From positions 1 to 64,000 of the forward strand of contig CBFGRV010000013.1 of assembly GCA_965651265.1 (NCBI GenBank): a stretch of 64,000 nt of DNA. Direction: 5' to 3'. Below are positions 55,115 to 64,000 of the stretch, piece after piece. The position numbers were made by a program, and so were the translations under genes. The notes beneath the pieces are model-generated. The model had not been told where the DNA came from. It did no database searches and worked only from the letters and a program-made list of their open reading frames with translations. The DNA comes from CBFGRV01 sp965651265. Its GTDB lineage: Bacteria > Bacteroidota > Rhodothermia > Rhodothermales > VXPQ01. The first letter of the stretch is position 1. Each line of letters begins with the position of its first letter.

Positions 55115-56197
55115 ATGAAACGTTGTTTCTACACAAGTACGCTGGCCCTGGTGGTCACCCTCGCGTTCTCGACGTCCGCTCTCGCCCAGTCGATCGTCAC
55201 GCCGGACACTGACGTGGAGACTCAGAAGCGGGGACAGACCGGCATGAAGTTCCTCTCTACCTCGCTGGATGCACGTGGTACAGCGATTGGAGGGGCCCTG
55301 ACCGCTGAACTCGACGGGTCATCCGTGTCGATGTTCTACAATCCGGCGAGCATGGCCGGCATGGATGGGATGTTCCACGCCAGCTTTAACGACCTCCAGT
55401 TCATTACGGACATCCATTACCTGGGCGCGAGTGTTGCTTTCCGCCCACCCGGAGGCAACTATGGCGTGGTAGGCCTGTCGGTGACGAGTGTGGACTATGG
55501 TGAGTTCATCGGCACGATCCGGGCCAACAACGAGCAGGGCTTCGTAGAGACGGGCAACTACAGTCCGACCGCCCTGGCGATCGGCCTTGGTTATGCCCGC
55601 GCTTTCACGGATCGTTTCTCCGCGGGAGCTCACGTCAAGTACGCCTACCAGAACATTGGAGATGGATTCGTAACCACACAGGAGTTCGGGGAGCAGTCGG
55701 GCGAGACCTTCAATCCGGATGCCGTGACTGGAACGCATGACTACTCGATCGGGACCGTTGCGGTCGACTTCGGGGTGGCGTATCACACGGGGTTCCGCAG
55801 CCTCATCATTGCCATGAGCGTCCGAAACTTCGCGCAGGAGCTAAGCTACGTTCGCGAGCGCTTCGAACTGCCGCTCACGTTCCAACTGGGCACGTCTTTC
55901 AACGTCATCGATCTGACGAATTTGAATCCGGACATGCACTCCCTTACCATTCATCTGGATGCTCAGCGGCCGCGTGACTTCCAGGAGCATGTGAAGTTCG
56001 GCGCGGAATACACGTTCATGAATCTGCTCTCTCTGCGTGCCGGGTTCGAGCAGGCTGTGAGCGAAGAGCAGGGCATCAGCCTTGGAGCCGGCCTGCATCA
56101 CGCCCTCGGAGGCTTTAGTTTCGGCGCAGATTATGCGTATACGGACTGGGGGCTCTTTGGCAGCGTCCAGCGTATCGGAGTGCAGATCGGGTTCTGA
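55115..56197 (+). CDS. PorV/PorQ-family outer-membrane protein (second)
   Basis: FadL-like outer-membrane barrel, 360 residues from the ATG at 55115 with AGAAGGA upstream; signal peptide ends SALAQ. The family start is RGQTGMKFLSTSLDARGTAI followed by VSMFYNPASMAGM, as in the PorV-like protein at 38229. The barrel ends in QRIGVQIGF with a terminal Phe, the outer-membrane insertion signal. PorV carries T9SS substrates to the surface; here the gene follows a receptor and its secreted partner, which suggests it acts on that partner. A clear terminator follows. Confidence 0.9.
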   Translation: MKRCFYTSTLALVVTLAFSTSALAQSIVTPDTDVETQKRGQTGMKFLSTSLDARGTAIGGALTAELDGSSVSMFYNPASMAGMDGMFHASFNDLQFITDIHYLGASVAFRPPGGNYGVVGLSVTSVDYGEFIGTIRANNEQGFVETGNYSPTALAIGLGYARAFTDRFSAGAHVKYAYQNIGDGFVTTQEFGEQSGETFNPDAVTGTHDYSIGTVAVDFGVAYHTGFRSLIIAMSVRNFAQELSYVRERFELPLTFQLGTSFNVIDLTNLNPDMHSLTIHLDAQRPRDFQEHVKFGAEYTFMNLLSLRAGFEQAVSEEQGISLGAGLHHALGGFSFGADYAYTDWGLFGSVQRIGVQIGF

Positions 56198-56229
56198 CCG
56201 GATACAGTCTATTCATCATCCTGAGGAAG

Positions 56230-56262
56230 GGGGCACGCGATTCGTCTCGTGCCCCTTTTTTT
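56230..56262 (+). terminator. Rho-independent terminator after PorV-like gene
   Basis: GGGGCACG (56230-56237) pairs with CGTGCCCC (56248-56255) and seven T follow (56256-56262). The T-run ends only 10 nt before the ATG of the next gene. Confidence 0.92.
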
Positions 56263-56272
56263 GTGTAGTGCC

Positions 56273-58777
56273 ATGTCGTTAGCGCACCCTCGAGCAACTA
56301 TACTCCTTTTGATCACAGTCTGCGCATGCAGTCTACGCTGCCAGTCCGCCGGAAAAGACCCGAATGTCGCGGGAATGAACAGTCCGGTGCCCGTACTGGG
56401 AGTCCTCGATTCGTTTGAATTGTCGGATCAATTCGGCCGTCCTGTGCGAAGCGATGATCTGACCGGCATGGTCTGGGTGGCCACGGCGACGTCAACGCGA
56501 TCAGGTACGAATGCTCCCCGACAGCTAGAGGTCATGCAGGTCCTGCATTCGCAGGTAGCCCAGGAGGGAGCCTGGCACAGCATTCGCCTCCTGAACATCT
56601 CCCCGGAGCCTGATCACGATCTACCCGAACAGCTGCTTCCGTATGCCGCGAATGCAGGGGCCGACTCCGTACATTGGCGGTTTCTGACGGGGCCGCGGGA
56701 CAACGTCGCTGACCTGCTCGAGGGGCTGGGCCTTCACCTTCGTGAGAATGCACGCACGTCTCACGGCCCGTTGACGCTGAATCCTCGATTCGTACTCGTC
56801 GATCGCCACCTGCAGGTTCGAGGCATTTACGACGTCCGGCAAGCGGATGAAATGCAGAGGCTGTATCAAGACCTGGCACTCGTTCTACCGGAAGCTCCGG
56901 ATCTGAGCGATGGAAGCGGACGCACACATCTGGTGGTGCCGGCAGAGAATCTGAATCTGGAATGGCTCCACGAACGCGGGCTGGCGCAGCGAGAAGCAGC
57001 CTCGAAATATGACATATTCCACCAGTTTTCCTTCACCAATAGGCTCAGTGAGAGCGGTATCACATTCAGGAATAAGATCGTGGACACGGCGGGCAGATCC
57101 TGGATGCCCAATCACTACGACCACGGGAATGGCATCGCCGTGGCCGATGTCGATGGGGACGGGCTGATCGATGTCTATTTCGTCACGGCCGTCGGTAAGA
57201 ACGAGCTCTGGCGAAACATCGGCAGGGGTCGGTTCGAGAATATCACGGAGGAAGCCGGCGTCGGGCTGGACGACCGCATTACGGTTACGGCTTCCTTCGC
57301 GGACATAGACAACGATGGCGATCCCGACCTGTACGTTACGAGCGTGAAGGGAGGGAATGCGCTCTTCCTCAATGACGGCTCCGGCCGATTTCGCGACGTC
57401 TCCAGGGAGTCCGGCACCGATTATGTCGGCCACTCGTCAGGAGCAGTCTTCTTTGATTACGATAGAGACGGACTTATAGATCTGTTCGTCACGAATGTGG
57501 GCGTCTATACGACCGACGAGCTCGCGCCGGTCATGAACGGTACCTCTGAAGAGCAGACAGGAGGCCGGTACCAGTACTACGCGGGTCGGGAGGATGCCTT
57601 TGCAGCACATACGATTGACGGACGATCCGAACGAAGCATCCTCTTTCGCAACCTGGGACAGGCGCGCTTCGAGGACGTGACGGCAGACGTCGGCCTCATC
57701 GACGAGAGCTGGTCCGGCGATGCCACGCCGATGGATGGCAATGGCGATGGATGGCCTGACCTCTACATCCTGAATATGCAGGGGGATGATCAATACTACG
57801 AGAACGTCGAGGGTAAGCAGTTCGTCCGGCGCACGCCCGAGCATTTTCCAAGAACGCCCTGGGGATCGATGGGCGTGAAACATTTTGACGTCAACAACGA
57901 CGGTCAGCTGGATCTCTTCGTCACCGATATGCACTCGGACATGAGCGAAACAGTCGGTCCCGATCAGGAGAAGCTGAAGTCCAACATGCAGTGGCCCGAG
58001 GAGCTGCTCCAGGGAGGCGACGACAACATTTTCGGCAATGCCTTCTTTCTAAGGACGTCCACGGGAGCGTTCGAGGAGGTGTCCGATAAGATCGGCGCCG
58101 AGAACTATTGGCCCTGGGGCGTCAGCGCCGGTGACCTGAACGCCGACGGTTTTATGGATGTGTTCATCACGGCCAGTATGAACTATCCGCACCGGTACGG
58201 GGTGAATTCGGTCCTCCTCAACGAAAGGGGTGAGCGATTTTTGGACAGCGAGTTCGTGCTGGGCATTGAACCGCGTGCGGAAGGGCGACGGCTCGTGCCC
58301 TTTTTCGAGCTGGATTGCGATGGAGTCGATGCAGAGCACGAGCACTGTCTCGATCGAACGGGGGAGATTGTCGTTTGGGCGGCGGCCGGATCCCGGTCGT
58401 CCGCCGTCTTCGACCTCGATAACGATGGTGATCTGGACATCATCACGAACGACTTTAATTCGGAGCCGCTCGTGCTAGTCAGCGATCTCTCCGAGCAACT
58501 CGATGGATTGAGCTACCTGAAGGTGCGGCTCGTCGGCACGCAATCTAATCGAGACGGTCTGGGCGCCAGGGTGAATGTGAAGGCCCGCGGCGCGACGTAT
58601 ACACAGGTGGCTGATGGCAGCACAGGATACCTCTCTCACGGCGTGCTTCCGCTCTACTTCGGTCTTGACCGGGCCGATGTCGTGGATGGAATCGAAATCG
58701 AGTGGCCCTCCGGGGCCACACAGCACATCGATGGGCCGATTCGCCCGAATCAGTTGATAGAGGTGCGGGAGGAGTAG
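56273..58777 (+). CDS. Lipoprotein with degenerate SCO1-like domain fused to FG-GAP/UnbV (CRTAC1-like)
   Basis: An 834-residue exported protein. The signal region (ITVCACSLRC) gives probable lipidation at Cys19 or Cys23. Residues about 44-185 match SCO1/SenC copper chaperones (FELSDQFGRPVRSDDLTG, VWVATATSTRSGT, NISPEPDHD, WRFLTG, TSHG, RFVLVDRH), but the two copper cysteines are replaced by Ser77 and Ala81; His164 remains. FG-GAP/VCBS repeats (about 270-700, repeated DxDGDGxxD as in DVDGDGLIDVYF) form a calcium-binding propeller. The C-terminus (about 735-834: LGARVNVKARG, GIEIEWPSGATQHI) is an ASPIC/UnbV domain. The ATG at 56249 lies inside the terminator, so I use 56273. Confidence 0.87.
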   Translation: MSLAHPRATILLLITVCACSLRCQSAGKDPNVAGMNSPVPVLGVLDSFELSDQFGRPVRSDDLTGMVWVATATSTRSGTNAPRQLEVMQVLHSQVAQEGAWHSIRLLNISPEPDHDLPEQLLPYAANAGADSVHWRFLTGPRDNVADLLEGLGLHLRENARTSHGPLTLNPRFVLVDRHLQVRGIYDVRQADEMQRLYQDLALVLPEAPDLSDGSGRTHLVVPAENLNLEWLHERGLAQREAASKYDIFHQFSFTNRLSESGITFRNKIVDTAGRSWMPNHYDHGNGIAVADVDGDGLIDVYFVTAVGKNELWRNIGRGRFENITEEAGVGLDDRITVTASFADIDNDGDPDLYVTSVKGGNALFLNDGSGRFRDVSRESGTDYVGHSSGAVFFDYDRDGLIDLFVTNVGVYTTDELAPVMNGTSEEQTGGRYQYYAGREDAFAAHTIDGRSERSILFRNLGQARFEDVTADVGLIDESWSGDATPMDGNGDGWPDLYILNMQGDDQYYENVEGKQFVRRTPEHFPRTPWGSMGVKHFDVNNDGQLDLFVTDMHSDMSETVGPDQEKLKSNMQWPEELLQGGDDNIFGNAFFLRTSTGAFEEVSDKIGAENYWPWGVSAGDLNADGFMDVFITASMNYPHRYGVNSVLLNERGERFLDSEFVLGIEPRAEGRRLVPFFELDCDGVDAEHEHCLDRTGEIVVWAAAGSRSSAVFDLDNDGDLDIITNDFNSEPLVLVSDLSEQLDGLSYLKVRLVGTQSNRDGLGARVNVKARGATYTQVADGSTGYLSHGVLPLYFGLDRADVVDGIEIEWPSGATQHIDGPIRPNQLIEVREE

Positions 58778-61700
58778 GCACCTTCTGCGGGTTGCTGAGC
58801 GATGTTGTCAGGATGCTGAATGCGAATCTCGAGGTAGGCATTATCGGTCGGTAGTGCATGGCTGGACTCCACCCCGCCAGGCCACCTCACCACAATTTCG
58901 CTCGGCGTACGGAACGGATCGGGTGCGAGTAGAATGCTCGACGAGTTCTGACTCCAGTATCCCGCGCCCGCCGATACTAGTCGGGCTGGACCGTCCGGGC
59001 CGTCCGGGTAGCGCAATCGCACGATGGCACCCAAACCTTCGGGATTGCCGGCCTTGCCCGCGAGCCTCACTCGGATTCCCGGCTCTGCGCTCTCGTTTCG
59101 ATAGAGCATTATCGCGGCGCCATGCTGCGTCACCACGAGGTCCATCCGACCGTCCCCGTCGAAATCGGCGGCCGCGGCTCCTCTCTGCTCTCCATAGACT
59201 TCGATGCCGGATTGCATCGAGGCCAAGGGCTCGAAACCCCCGTGGCCGTCTCCCAGGAGGAGCAGGCCCCTTCCGGCATCCTGCCGTGGTACTTGCATGC
59301 TGGTGGCAAAGAAGTTCTGGCTGAGAAACAGGTCATCCATGGAGTCCCCGTTGAAGTCCGCCACGAGGGGCGAGAATGCGGGGGCGATCTGTGCGATGTC
59401 GGGAAGCGGGATCGCTTCGAACGGTGCAGCAGCGGATTCTGCTGATCCGATGGAGCCAGGACCCGCGACATCCAACCGGTTCAGGAAGATCATGTGGCTC
59501 AGTGTATTGGCTTCCAGAATCGACGCCTGATCGAGTCTAAACCCCACGATATCTCGGAGTGTGGCTACCGCGTAGTCGTGGTAGGTCCGCGTCCGCTGGC
59601 TGATGTGGGGCATCGCCGTCGATAGTTCGGTGAGATCCTGCGTGGGCACGTAATCATCCAGATACGGCTCGAATACGGCCTCGATCACCTCCTGAACGCC
59701 GTCAGCATTGAAGTCTCCATAGTATAAGCGGACCGGAGAGTCGGCTCTGTGCAGGCGTTCGTACTCGCTGTTCCATCCCCAATTGGTGGCGGCGATGTCG
59801 AGGCGACCATCACCATCGAAATCTCCGAGTGTGACTCCATTCCACCATCCCACGAAATCGCATAGACCGACCTCTGCCGTTCGATCGACGTATCGGCCTG
59901 TGCCGTCGTTCTCGAGGTATCGAATCGGGCCCCAGTCGACAGCCAGCACGGCGTCCGGATCGCCGTCCCCGTCGAGATCACCGAAGGCAGCGGACGAGAC
60001 CATCCCGACGTCCTTGAAGGCGCGAGACCGATCCTCGTCGAGCCGAAGTTCGCCATCAAAATTAACATAGAGACGGGATGGGGCGGCATCGGGGTAGCGA
60101 CCCGGTATGTGGCGAGCCGCGGCAAATAGGTCCAGATCGTCGTCTCCATCGACGTCCACAAGGGCGAGAGCGCCGACGGATGCCAGGCCGAACGGCAGCC
60201 TCTGCCTACTCAGCTCACGTCCGGATGGGGCCAGGTCGATGATGTGGATCCATGACGAATCGCCGGGTGCGCCCTCATGGTTGGACACGGCAATGAAGAG
60301 CCGCGTGCCAACGGGCAGGGGATGAGTGACGATTGCAGCGACATCGCCGGCCGCCGGACCATCCAACAGATCCCCATTCCACGGCGAGAATGCACCGCTT
60401 CCGTCGTTTCGGAATGCCTTGACGACTCCGCTCTTTCCCGTGCCCACGATCAGATCATCAGAACCGTCGCCGTCGAGATCGGCCCACGCGACACCCGGCC
60501 CGAGGCGGCTCAGGTGACGCTTCAAGAGAGGCTGGTTGGCCTCGTCGTCGTACGGCGTATCCGTGTGGATGTGGAGTGATCTTTCCCTGAGAGCGAACAG
60601 CGCCGTTGGCACACCCGTCGAGTCGGGGCGTTGCGGCGGCGTCTCCTCTTGAGGGCCGGGGTGATCGATCTCGACGAACCAATTGGCCCGAAGACTATCG
60701 AGCACGGAATACTGGCCATCTCGCCATCTCACAATCACCCTGATCGGAGCATCCGGCTCCGCTGCGGCAAACGAGTACACGGGATCACTCCCGGACAAAT
60801 AGATGCCGCCACTCACCACCTCCTTTTCCTGCCGAGGAAGCCCAGGAGATTCCACCTGAATGATTGAACCGATCCCGTGCGTATTGCCGGAAGGCCCACG
60901 AAGGCGAACCGCGATGCGCGGCGCATCGGCATCATTGCGGAAAAGACCGGCTGGCCCGTTCAGGCGATTCACGACGACGTCGAGATCGCCATCGTTGTCG
61001 AGGTCTCCGAAGGCCATGCCGATCGACACATCTGGGTTCCGGCCTATTCCCCAGCCATTTTCCATGAAGTCGAACGAAAGATCACCGTTGTTGCGGAAGG
61101 CTACGTTCTTCAGCGGAAGGGGAGGATAGTCGAGAATAAGGCGCCGGTGCGCATCGGCATCGCCCAGAGGGTTTGCGTTCTGGATCTCGCGCATCTGTGC
61201 GTCCTTGTCGATGACGTCGTAGAGGTGCCCCGTGGTGAGAAGGAGGTCCTCGTAGCCGTCGAGATCGACATCCAGAAACAGACCCGACCAGGTCCAATCC
61301 GAGGCCGCGACGCCCGCCATCCGCGCGATCTCGGCATACGTTCCATCGCCGCGGTTGAGGTGAAGTGTGTTCTGGACGACCTGGGGCCGATTCTCGATCT
61401 CGCCGATGGCCGTCGGCATCGGAATGCTGAGTCTCACCTGCGTCTGCCTCCGCTGATGTTCGCGGCTTAGCATATCGGTGAGGAAGAAGTCGAGATGGCC
61501 GTCACGGTCGATGTCCGAGAAGTCGACGGACATGGTCGAGAAGCTCGTCTTGCGCACGGCCAGTTCGGGGATGGCGCGGAATCCGCCCCGGCCGTCTCCC
61601 AGATAGAATCGGTCCGGGCTCTGAAAGTCGTTGCAGACGTAGAGATCGGGTATGCCGTCGCCGTTGACGTCCTGGAAGCGGACGGTCAGCGTCCAATCCT

Positions 61701-62574
61701 CGGGTGGGCGTTCGTACAGTTCGCCGTCTGAATCTCGAAAAGTGCTTCGCGGTGCTTCGGAAAACCGACCACTGCCATCGTTCAGATAAAGACGATTCGT
61801 CTCGGCACGCTCTACACGAAGCAGCCCACCTGCGTGGGTGGTCAGTTCGTAGTGCTCCTCGAATTCGGGCACGATGCGGTACCCGTCCTCGGTCGATACG
61901 ACGGTACGCTCGAAGGAGTGCTCCCAGGGTGGATAGACGTCGTTGATCGATCGTGCTTTGTAGTTGCCGACGAACAGATCGAGATCGCCGTCGCCATCGA
62001 TGTCCGCAAGGGCCATCGTCGTGCTGCCCCCATCGGAGCTGAGCCCGGATTCTTCGGTCACATCCGTGAAGCGGCCGCGGCCGTCGTTGAGAAAGACGGT
62101 ATTGGGCCCATCCATGGCGGTGACGAGCAAATCCAGATCGCCATCACCGTCGATGTCCGCGAAGACGGCGCCGGTTGAGTATCGATGATGAGCGGCGACG
62201 CCGGCTTCCTCCGTCACATCCTTGAACTTCCATCCACCAAGATTCCGATAGAGGATATTGGGACCGTCGAGACGAGCGAAGTAGATGTCGGCGCGGCCGT
62301 CACCGTCGACATCCCCGAGGGCCACTCCGGATCCATTCATGAAGTGGCGATTCTGGAGCAGGCTCTCCTCTTCGAGGGTGTTCACGAATCGAACGCCGGA
62401 CCGCGAGGGGGAGACCTCGGAAAACCCGACACGGGATCCATCGAACTCACCCAATTCCGCCCACCGATAGCCGTCTGCTTCGTGCCAGGTAAGCCTCTGC
62501 TCGGAGCGGCAACCGAATAGCGTGATGAGGATGCCGGCGAAGACGAGCGCCAGACGCCGCGCTGATCGGAGCAT
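58750..62574 (-). CDS. FG-GAP/UnbV (CRTAC1-like) lipoprotein with two propeller-UnbV units
   Basis: A 1274-residue lipoprotein (signal ending LITLFGC, from the ATG at 62574; the frame is open to 62622). It is built of two similar halves: FG-GAP repeats (ALGDVDGDGRADIYFA, ADIDGDGDLDLLVT) ending in an ASPIC/UnbV-like domain (HGIGSIIQVESPG, IRVIVRWRDGQ), then a second set of repeats ending in LGAIVRLRYPDG, IVVRWPGGVESSHALP. The calcium-loop repeats point to a surface or secreted adhesive or glycan-binding role, and no catalytic motif is visible. It converges with the other UnbV gene and the last 28 bp of the two coding regions overlap. It is divergent from the hydrolase gene (191-bp gap with both promoters). 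Confidence 0.87.
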   Translation of the reverse strand: MLRSARRLALVFAGILITLFGCRSEQRLTWHEADGYRWAELGEFDGSRVGFSEVSPSRSGVRFVNTLEEESLLQNRHFMNGSGVALGDVDGDGRADIYFARLDGPNILYRNLGGWKFKDVTEEAGVAAHHRYSTGAVFADIDGDGDLDLLVTAMDGPNTVFLNDGRGRFTDVTEESGLSSDGGSTTMALADIDGDGDLDLFVGNYKARSINDVYPPWEHSFERTVVSTEDGYRIVPEFEEHYELTTHAGGLLRVERAETNRLYLNDGSGRFSEAPRSTFRDSDGELYERPPEDWTLTVRFQDVNGDGIPDLYVCNDFQSPDRFYLGDGRGGFRAIPELAVRKTSFSTMSVDFSDIDRDGHLDFFLTDMLSREHQRRQTQVRLSIPMPTAIGEIENRPQVVQNTLHLNRGDGTYAEIARMAGVAASDWTWSGLFLDVDLDGYEDLLLTTGHLYDVIDKDAQMREIQNANPLGDADAHRRLILDYPPLPLKNVAFRNNGDLSFDFMENGWGIGRNPDVSIGMAFGDLDNDGDLDVVVNRLNGPAGLFRNDADAPRIAVRLRGPSGNTHGIGSIIQVESPGLPRQEKEVVSGGIYLSGSDPVYSFAAAEPDAPIRVIVRWRDGQYSVLDSLRANWFVEIDHPGPQEETPPQRPDSTGVPTALFALRERSLHIHTDTPYDDEANQPLLKRHLSRLGPGVAWADLDGDGSDDLIVGTGKSGVVKAFRNDGSGAFSPWNGDLLDGPAAGDVAAIVTHPLPVGTRLFIAVSNHEGAPGDSSWIHIIDLAPSGRELSRQRLPFGLASVGALALVDVDGDDDLDLFAAARHIPGRYPDAAPSRLYVNFDGELRLDEDRSRAFKDVGMVSSAAFGDLDGDGDPDAVLAVDWGPIRYLENDGTGRYVDRTAEVGLCDFVGWWNGVTLGDFDGDGRLDIAATNWGWNSEYERLHRADSPVRLYYGDFNADGVQEVIEAVFEPYLDDYVPTQDLTELSTAMPHISQRTRTYHDYAVATLRDIVGFRLDQASILEANTLSHMIFLNRLDVAGPGSIGSAESAAAPFEAIPLPDIAQIAPAFSPLVADFNGDSMDDLFLSQNFFATSMQVPRQDAGRGLLLLGDGHGGFEPLASMQSGIEVYGEQRGAAAADFDGDGRMDLVVTQHGAAIMLYRNESAEPGIRVRLAGKAGNPEGLGAIVRLRYPDGPDGPARLVSAGAGYWSQNSSSILLAPDPFRTPSEIVVRWPGGVESSHALPTDNAYLEIRIQHPDNIAQQPAEGAYSSRTSIN

Positions 62575-62765
62575 GTAGAAACGAATGATCTGGCGGGCAG
62601 TACGACGATACACCGTCCACAAGGCATCCTACGCGGACGGGATCGACATTTCGTCGCGAAATGGTTACCATGTAGCGGAGGGATGCGTCACACAAACGCC
62701 AAGCTGCATATCACGTTTCACTACGCTGCGTCCCCTTTCTACTGTCGTTTGATCGATCTACAAAT

Positions 62766-64000
62766 ATGATGTGTCTGCGGGCCGTCGTAAGCATCCTGGC
62801 GGCGACGTACTTGGTCCTCTCGATGCACGGCACGACCACGGCGCACGCCCAGTCGCCCTCCGGCTCGGCGCCGGGTCTCGAGCGAGGCACATGGAGAGCG
62901 TTGATGCTCACGCCGGGCGGAGAAGTGGGCCGGGCCGAGTTCGTCGTAGATCATCACGGTCGCGACACCTGGGCCTACATGAAGTGGTACGGCGGCGTGG
63001 TCGAGATTTCGGAGTTGAGCCTCGTGAACGACATACTCAGCTTTACGTGGGAGCCGTCGTTCTATCTCACCTGCCGCCTGCAGCGAGCCGAGAATCACCA
63101 ATACAAAGGCGCTTGCCTCGACAGTGAGAAATTGGTCGGGCCATTCGTGCTCTCGCCGCCGGGTCGCTCGATCGAACCCGACGACTTCGACTTCGACAGG
63201 GCCTTCAGCATCTGGGAGATCGACCGCGAGGAGTACATGCGCGCGCATTATTCCCAGCCGACCTCGTGGGCCGACTACGAAGCACCCGAGCCGCTCCCGA
63301 CGAAGCTCGTCGAAATCGACGGCCGGCGGATCAACGTGTCGGCAGCCGGGGAAGGCGATGTGACGGTGGTTTTCGTCTCGGGTATAGGAGACGATCACTC
63401 CGTGTGGCATCTAGCGCAGCTCGAGCTCTCCGAGCGGGTGCGCACCGTCTCTTACGATCGACCTGGTCTGGGTCGGTCTGATCCGCGTGATGGAGCTTTG
63501 ACGCCCCAGGACATGGCGGCCGAGCTGCGCACCCTTCTGGCAGAAAGTGGAGAGACGGCCCCCTTCGTGCTGGTTGGACACGGGGCGGCTGCCTTCCTCG
63601 TTCGCGAGTTTGTCGCCAACTACTCCGATGACGTGGCCGGTGTAGTGTTCGTCGATCCGGCTCACGAAGGCGAAGACGACGCGTGGCGCGAAATAGATGC
63701 CGACTCGTGGAGTGAGTACGTTGGGAAGCGGAAGGCATTTCTTTCGGCCGTCTCGCCGGCGGCGGCCAGAGAATTCGACGCGTATCTGGAGGTATTGGAC
63801 ACGTGGGACGGTCGGGAGTCCTCGGGAAGCCTTGGAGTACCAGCCGTCGTGCTCGCGGGGGGAAGGGTCGCCGAAGACCCTGATTGGGTCGGTGTGTCGG
63901 CCGCGGGCATCCAGGCCAGGGAGAAGCTTCAGAAATCGATGGCCGAAGCGCTAGGAGCCGAATTGATTCGCGTGCCCAGCGGGAGCTACGTGCATCTGGA
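62766..64000 (+). CDS. Exported alpha/beta-hydrolase fold protein, C-terminus outside window
   Basis: Partial gene, 411 codons in view. A signal peptide (1-29, ending TAHAQ) precedes a beta domain (about 40-140: RGTWRALMLTPGGEVGRAEF) and an alpha/beta-hydrolase domain (about 180 onward) with VVFVSGIGDDHSVW, SYDRPGLGRSD, VLVGHGAAAF, VFVDPAHEG and, at the right edge, SYVHL with the presumed catalytic His410. The nucleophile elbow reads G-H-G-A-A (271-275) rather than G-H-S-x-G, so the usual Ser is replaced by Gly273 and ordinary esterase chemistry is doubtful. Two adjacent ATGs (62766, 62769) can start it. The substrate is unknown. Confidence 0.85.
   Translation, partial: MMCLRAVVSILAATYLVLSMHGTTTAHAQSPSGSAPGLERGTWRALMLTPGGEVGRAEFVVDHHGRDTWAYMKWYGGVVEISELSLVNDILSFTWEPSFYLTCRLQRAENHQYKGACLDSEKLVGPFVLSPPGRSIEPDDFDFDRAFSIWEIDREEYMRAHYSQPTSWADYEAPEPLPTKLVEIDGRRINVSAAGEGDVTVVFVSGIGDDHSVWHLAQLELSERVRTVSYDRPGLGRSDPRDGALTPQDMAAELRTLLAESGETAPFVLVGHGAAAFLVREFVANYSDDVAGVVFVDPAHEGEDDAWREIDADSWSEYVGKRKAFLSAVSPAAAREFDAYLEVLDTWDGRESSGSLGVPAVVLAGGRVAEDPDWVGVSAAGIQAREKLQKSMAEALGAELIRVPSGSYVHL

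Overview
The window looks like a chromosomal segment of a high-GC member of the Bacteroidota/Rhodothermota group (Rhodothermales-like is my best guess). The basis is type IX secretion (T9SS) C-terminal sorting domains (for example the YPNPFNPSTT motif), two PorV/PorQ-type outer-membrane proteins, TonB-dependent receptors with an N-terminal carboxypeptidase-like domain, and a Sec-type (clade II) nitrous oxide reductase cluster. I saw no rRNA, tRNA, CRISPR array, phage or insertion sequence.

Layout. 1-6331: a partial cation/Ca2+ antiporter, a small proline-tailed membrane protein, a secreted GH29 fucosidase, a small conserved protein, two tandem double-UspA stress proteins and a TonB-type energy transducer. 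6483-13632: a denitrification block of cytochrome c, nosZ, a membrane-protein/NosL fusion, nosD, nosF and nosY, closed by a convergent DUF411 metal-binding protein. 13814-29113: a sugar-use locus with a LacI repressor facing galK, a sodium/sugar symporter, an M1 peptidase, two GH63-like glycosidases (one a 1621-residue multidomain protein) and a GH172/DUF2961 enzyme. Similar AACCGGTT-type dyads lie at the LacI gene, before the symporter and before the GH172 gene.

29229-44334: a surface/secretion block of a LamG protein with a sorting domain, two lipoproteins, a TonB-dependent receptor, a large secreted partner, a PorV-like protein, a secreted HEXXH protein and a beta-propeller protein. 44530-48602: threonine catabolism (tdh, kbl, an amino-acid permease) and a cold-shock protein. 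49067-56197: a second receptor / secreted partner / PorV-like set in the same order as the first. 56273-64000: two FG-GAP/UnbV (CRTAC1-like) lipoproteins on opposite strands, one carrying a SCO1-like domain without its cysteines, then a partial alpha/beta-hydrolase without the usual serine nucleophile.

How the parts may work together. TonB energy and the two receptor/secreted-partner/PorV sets suggest dedicated surface uptake or assembly machines that lack a recognisable SusD. Secreted glycosidases and the symporter/galactokinase would feed a galactose-containing glycan into central metabolism under LacI control. The nos cluster gives N2O respiration. The strongest candidates for something undescribed are the duplicated receptor/partner/PorV set, the NosL fusion, the giant glycosidase fusion and the cysteine-less SCO/UnbV fusion.
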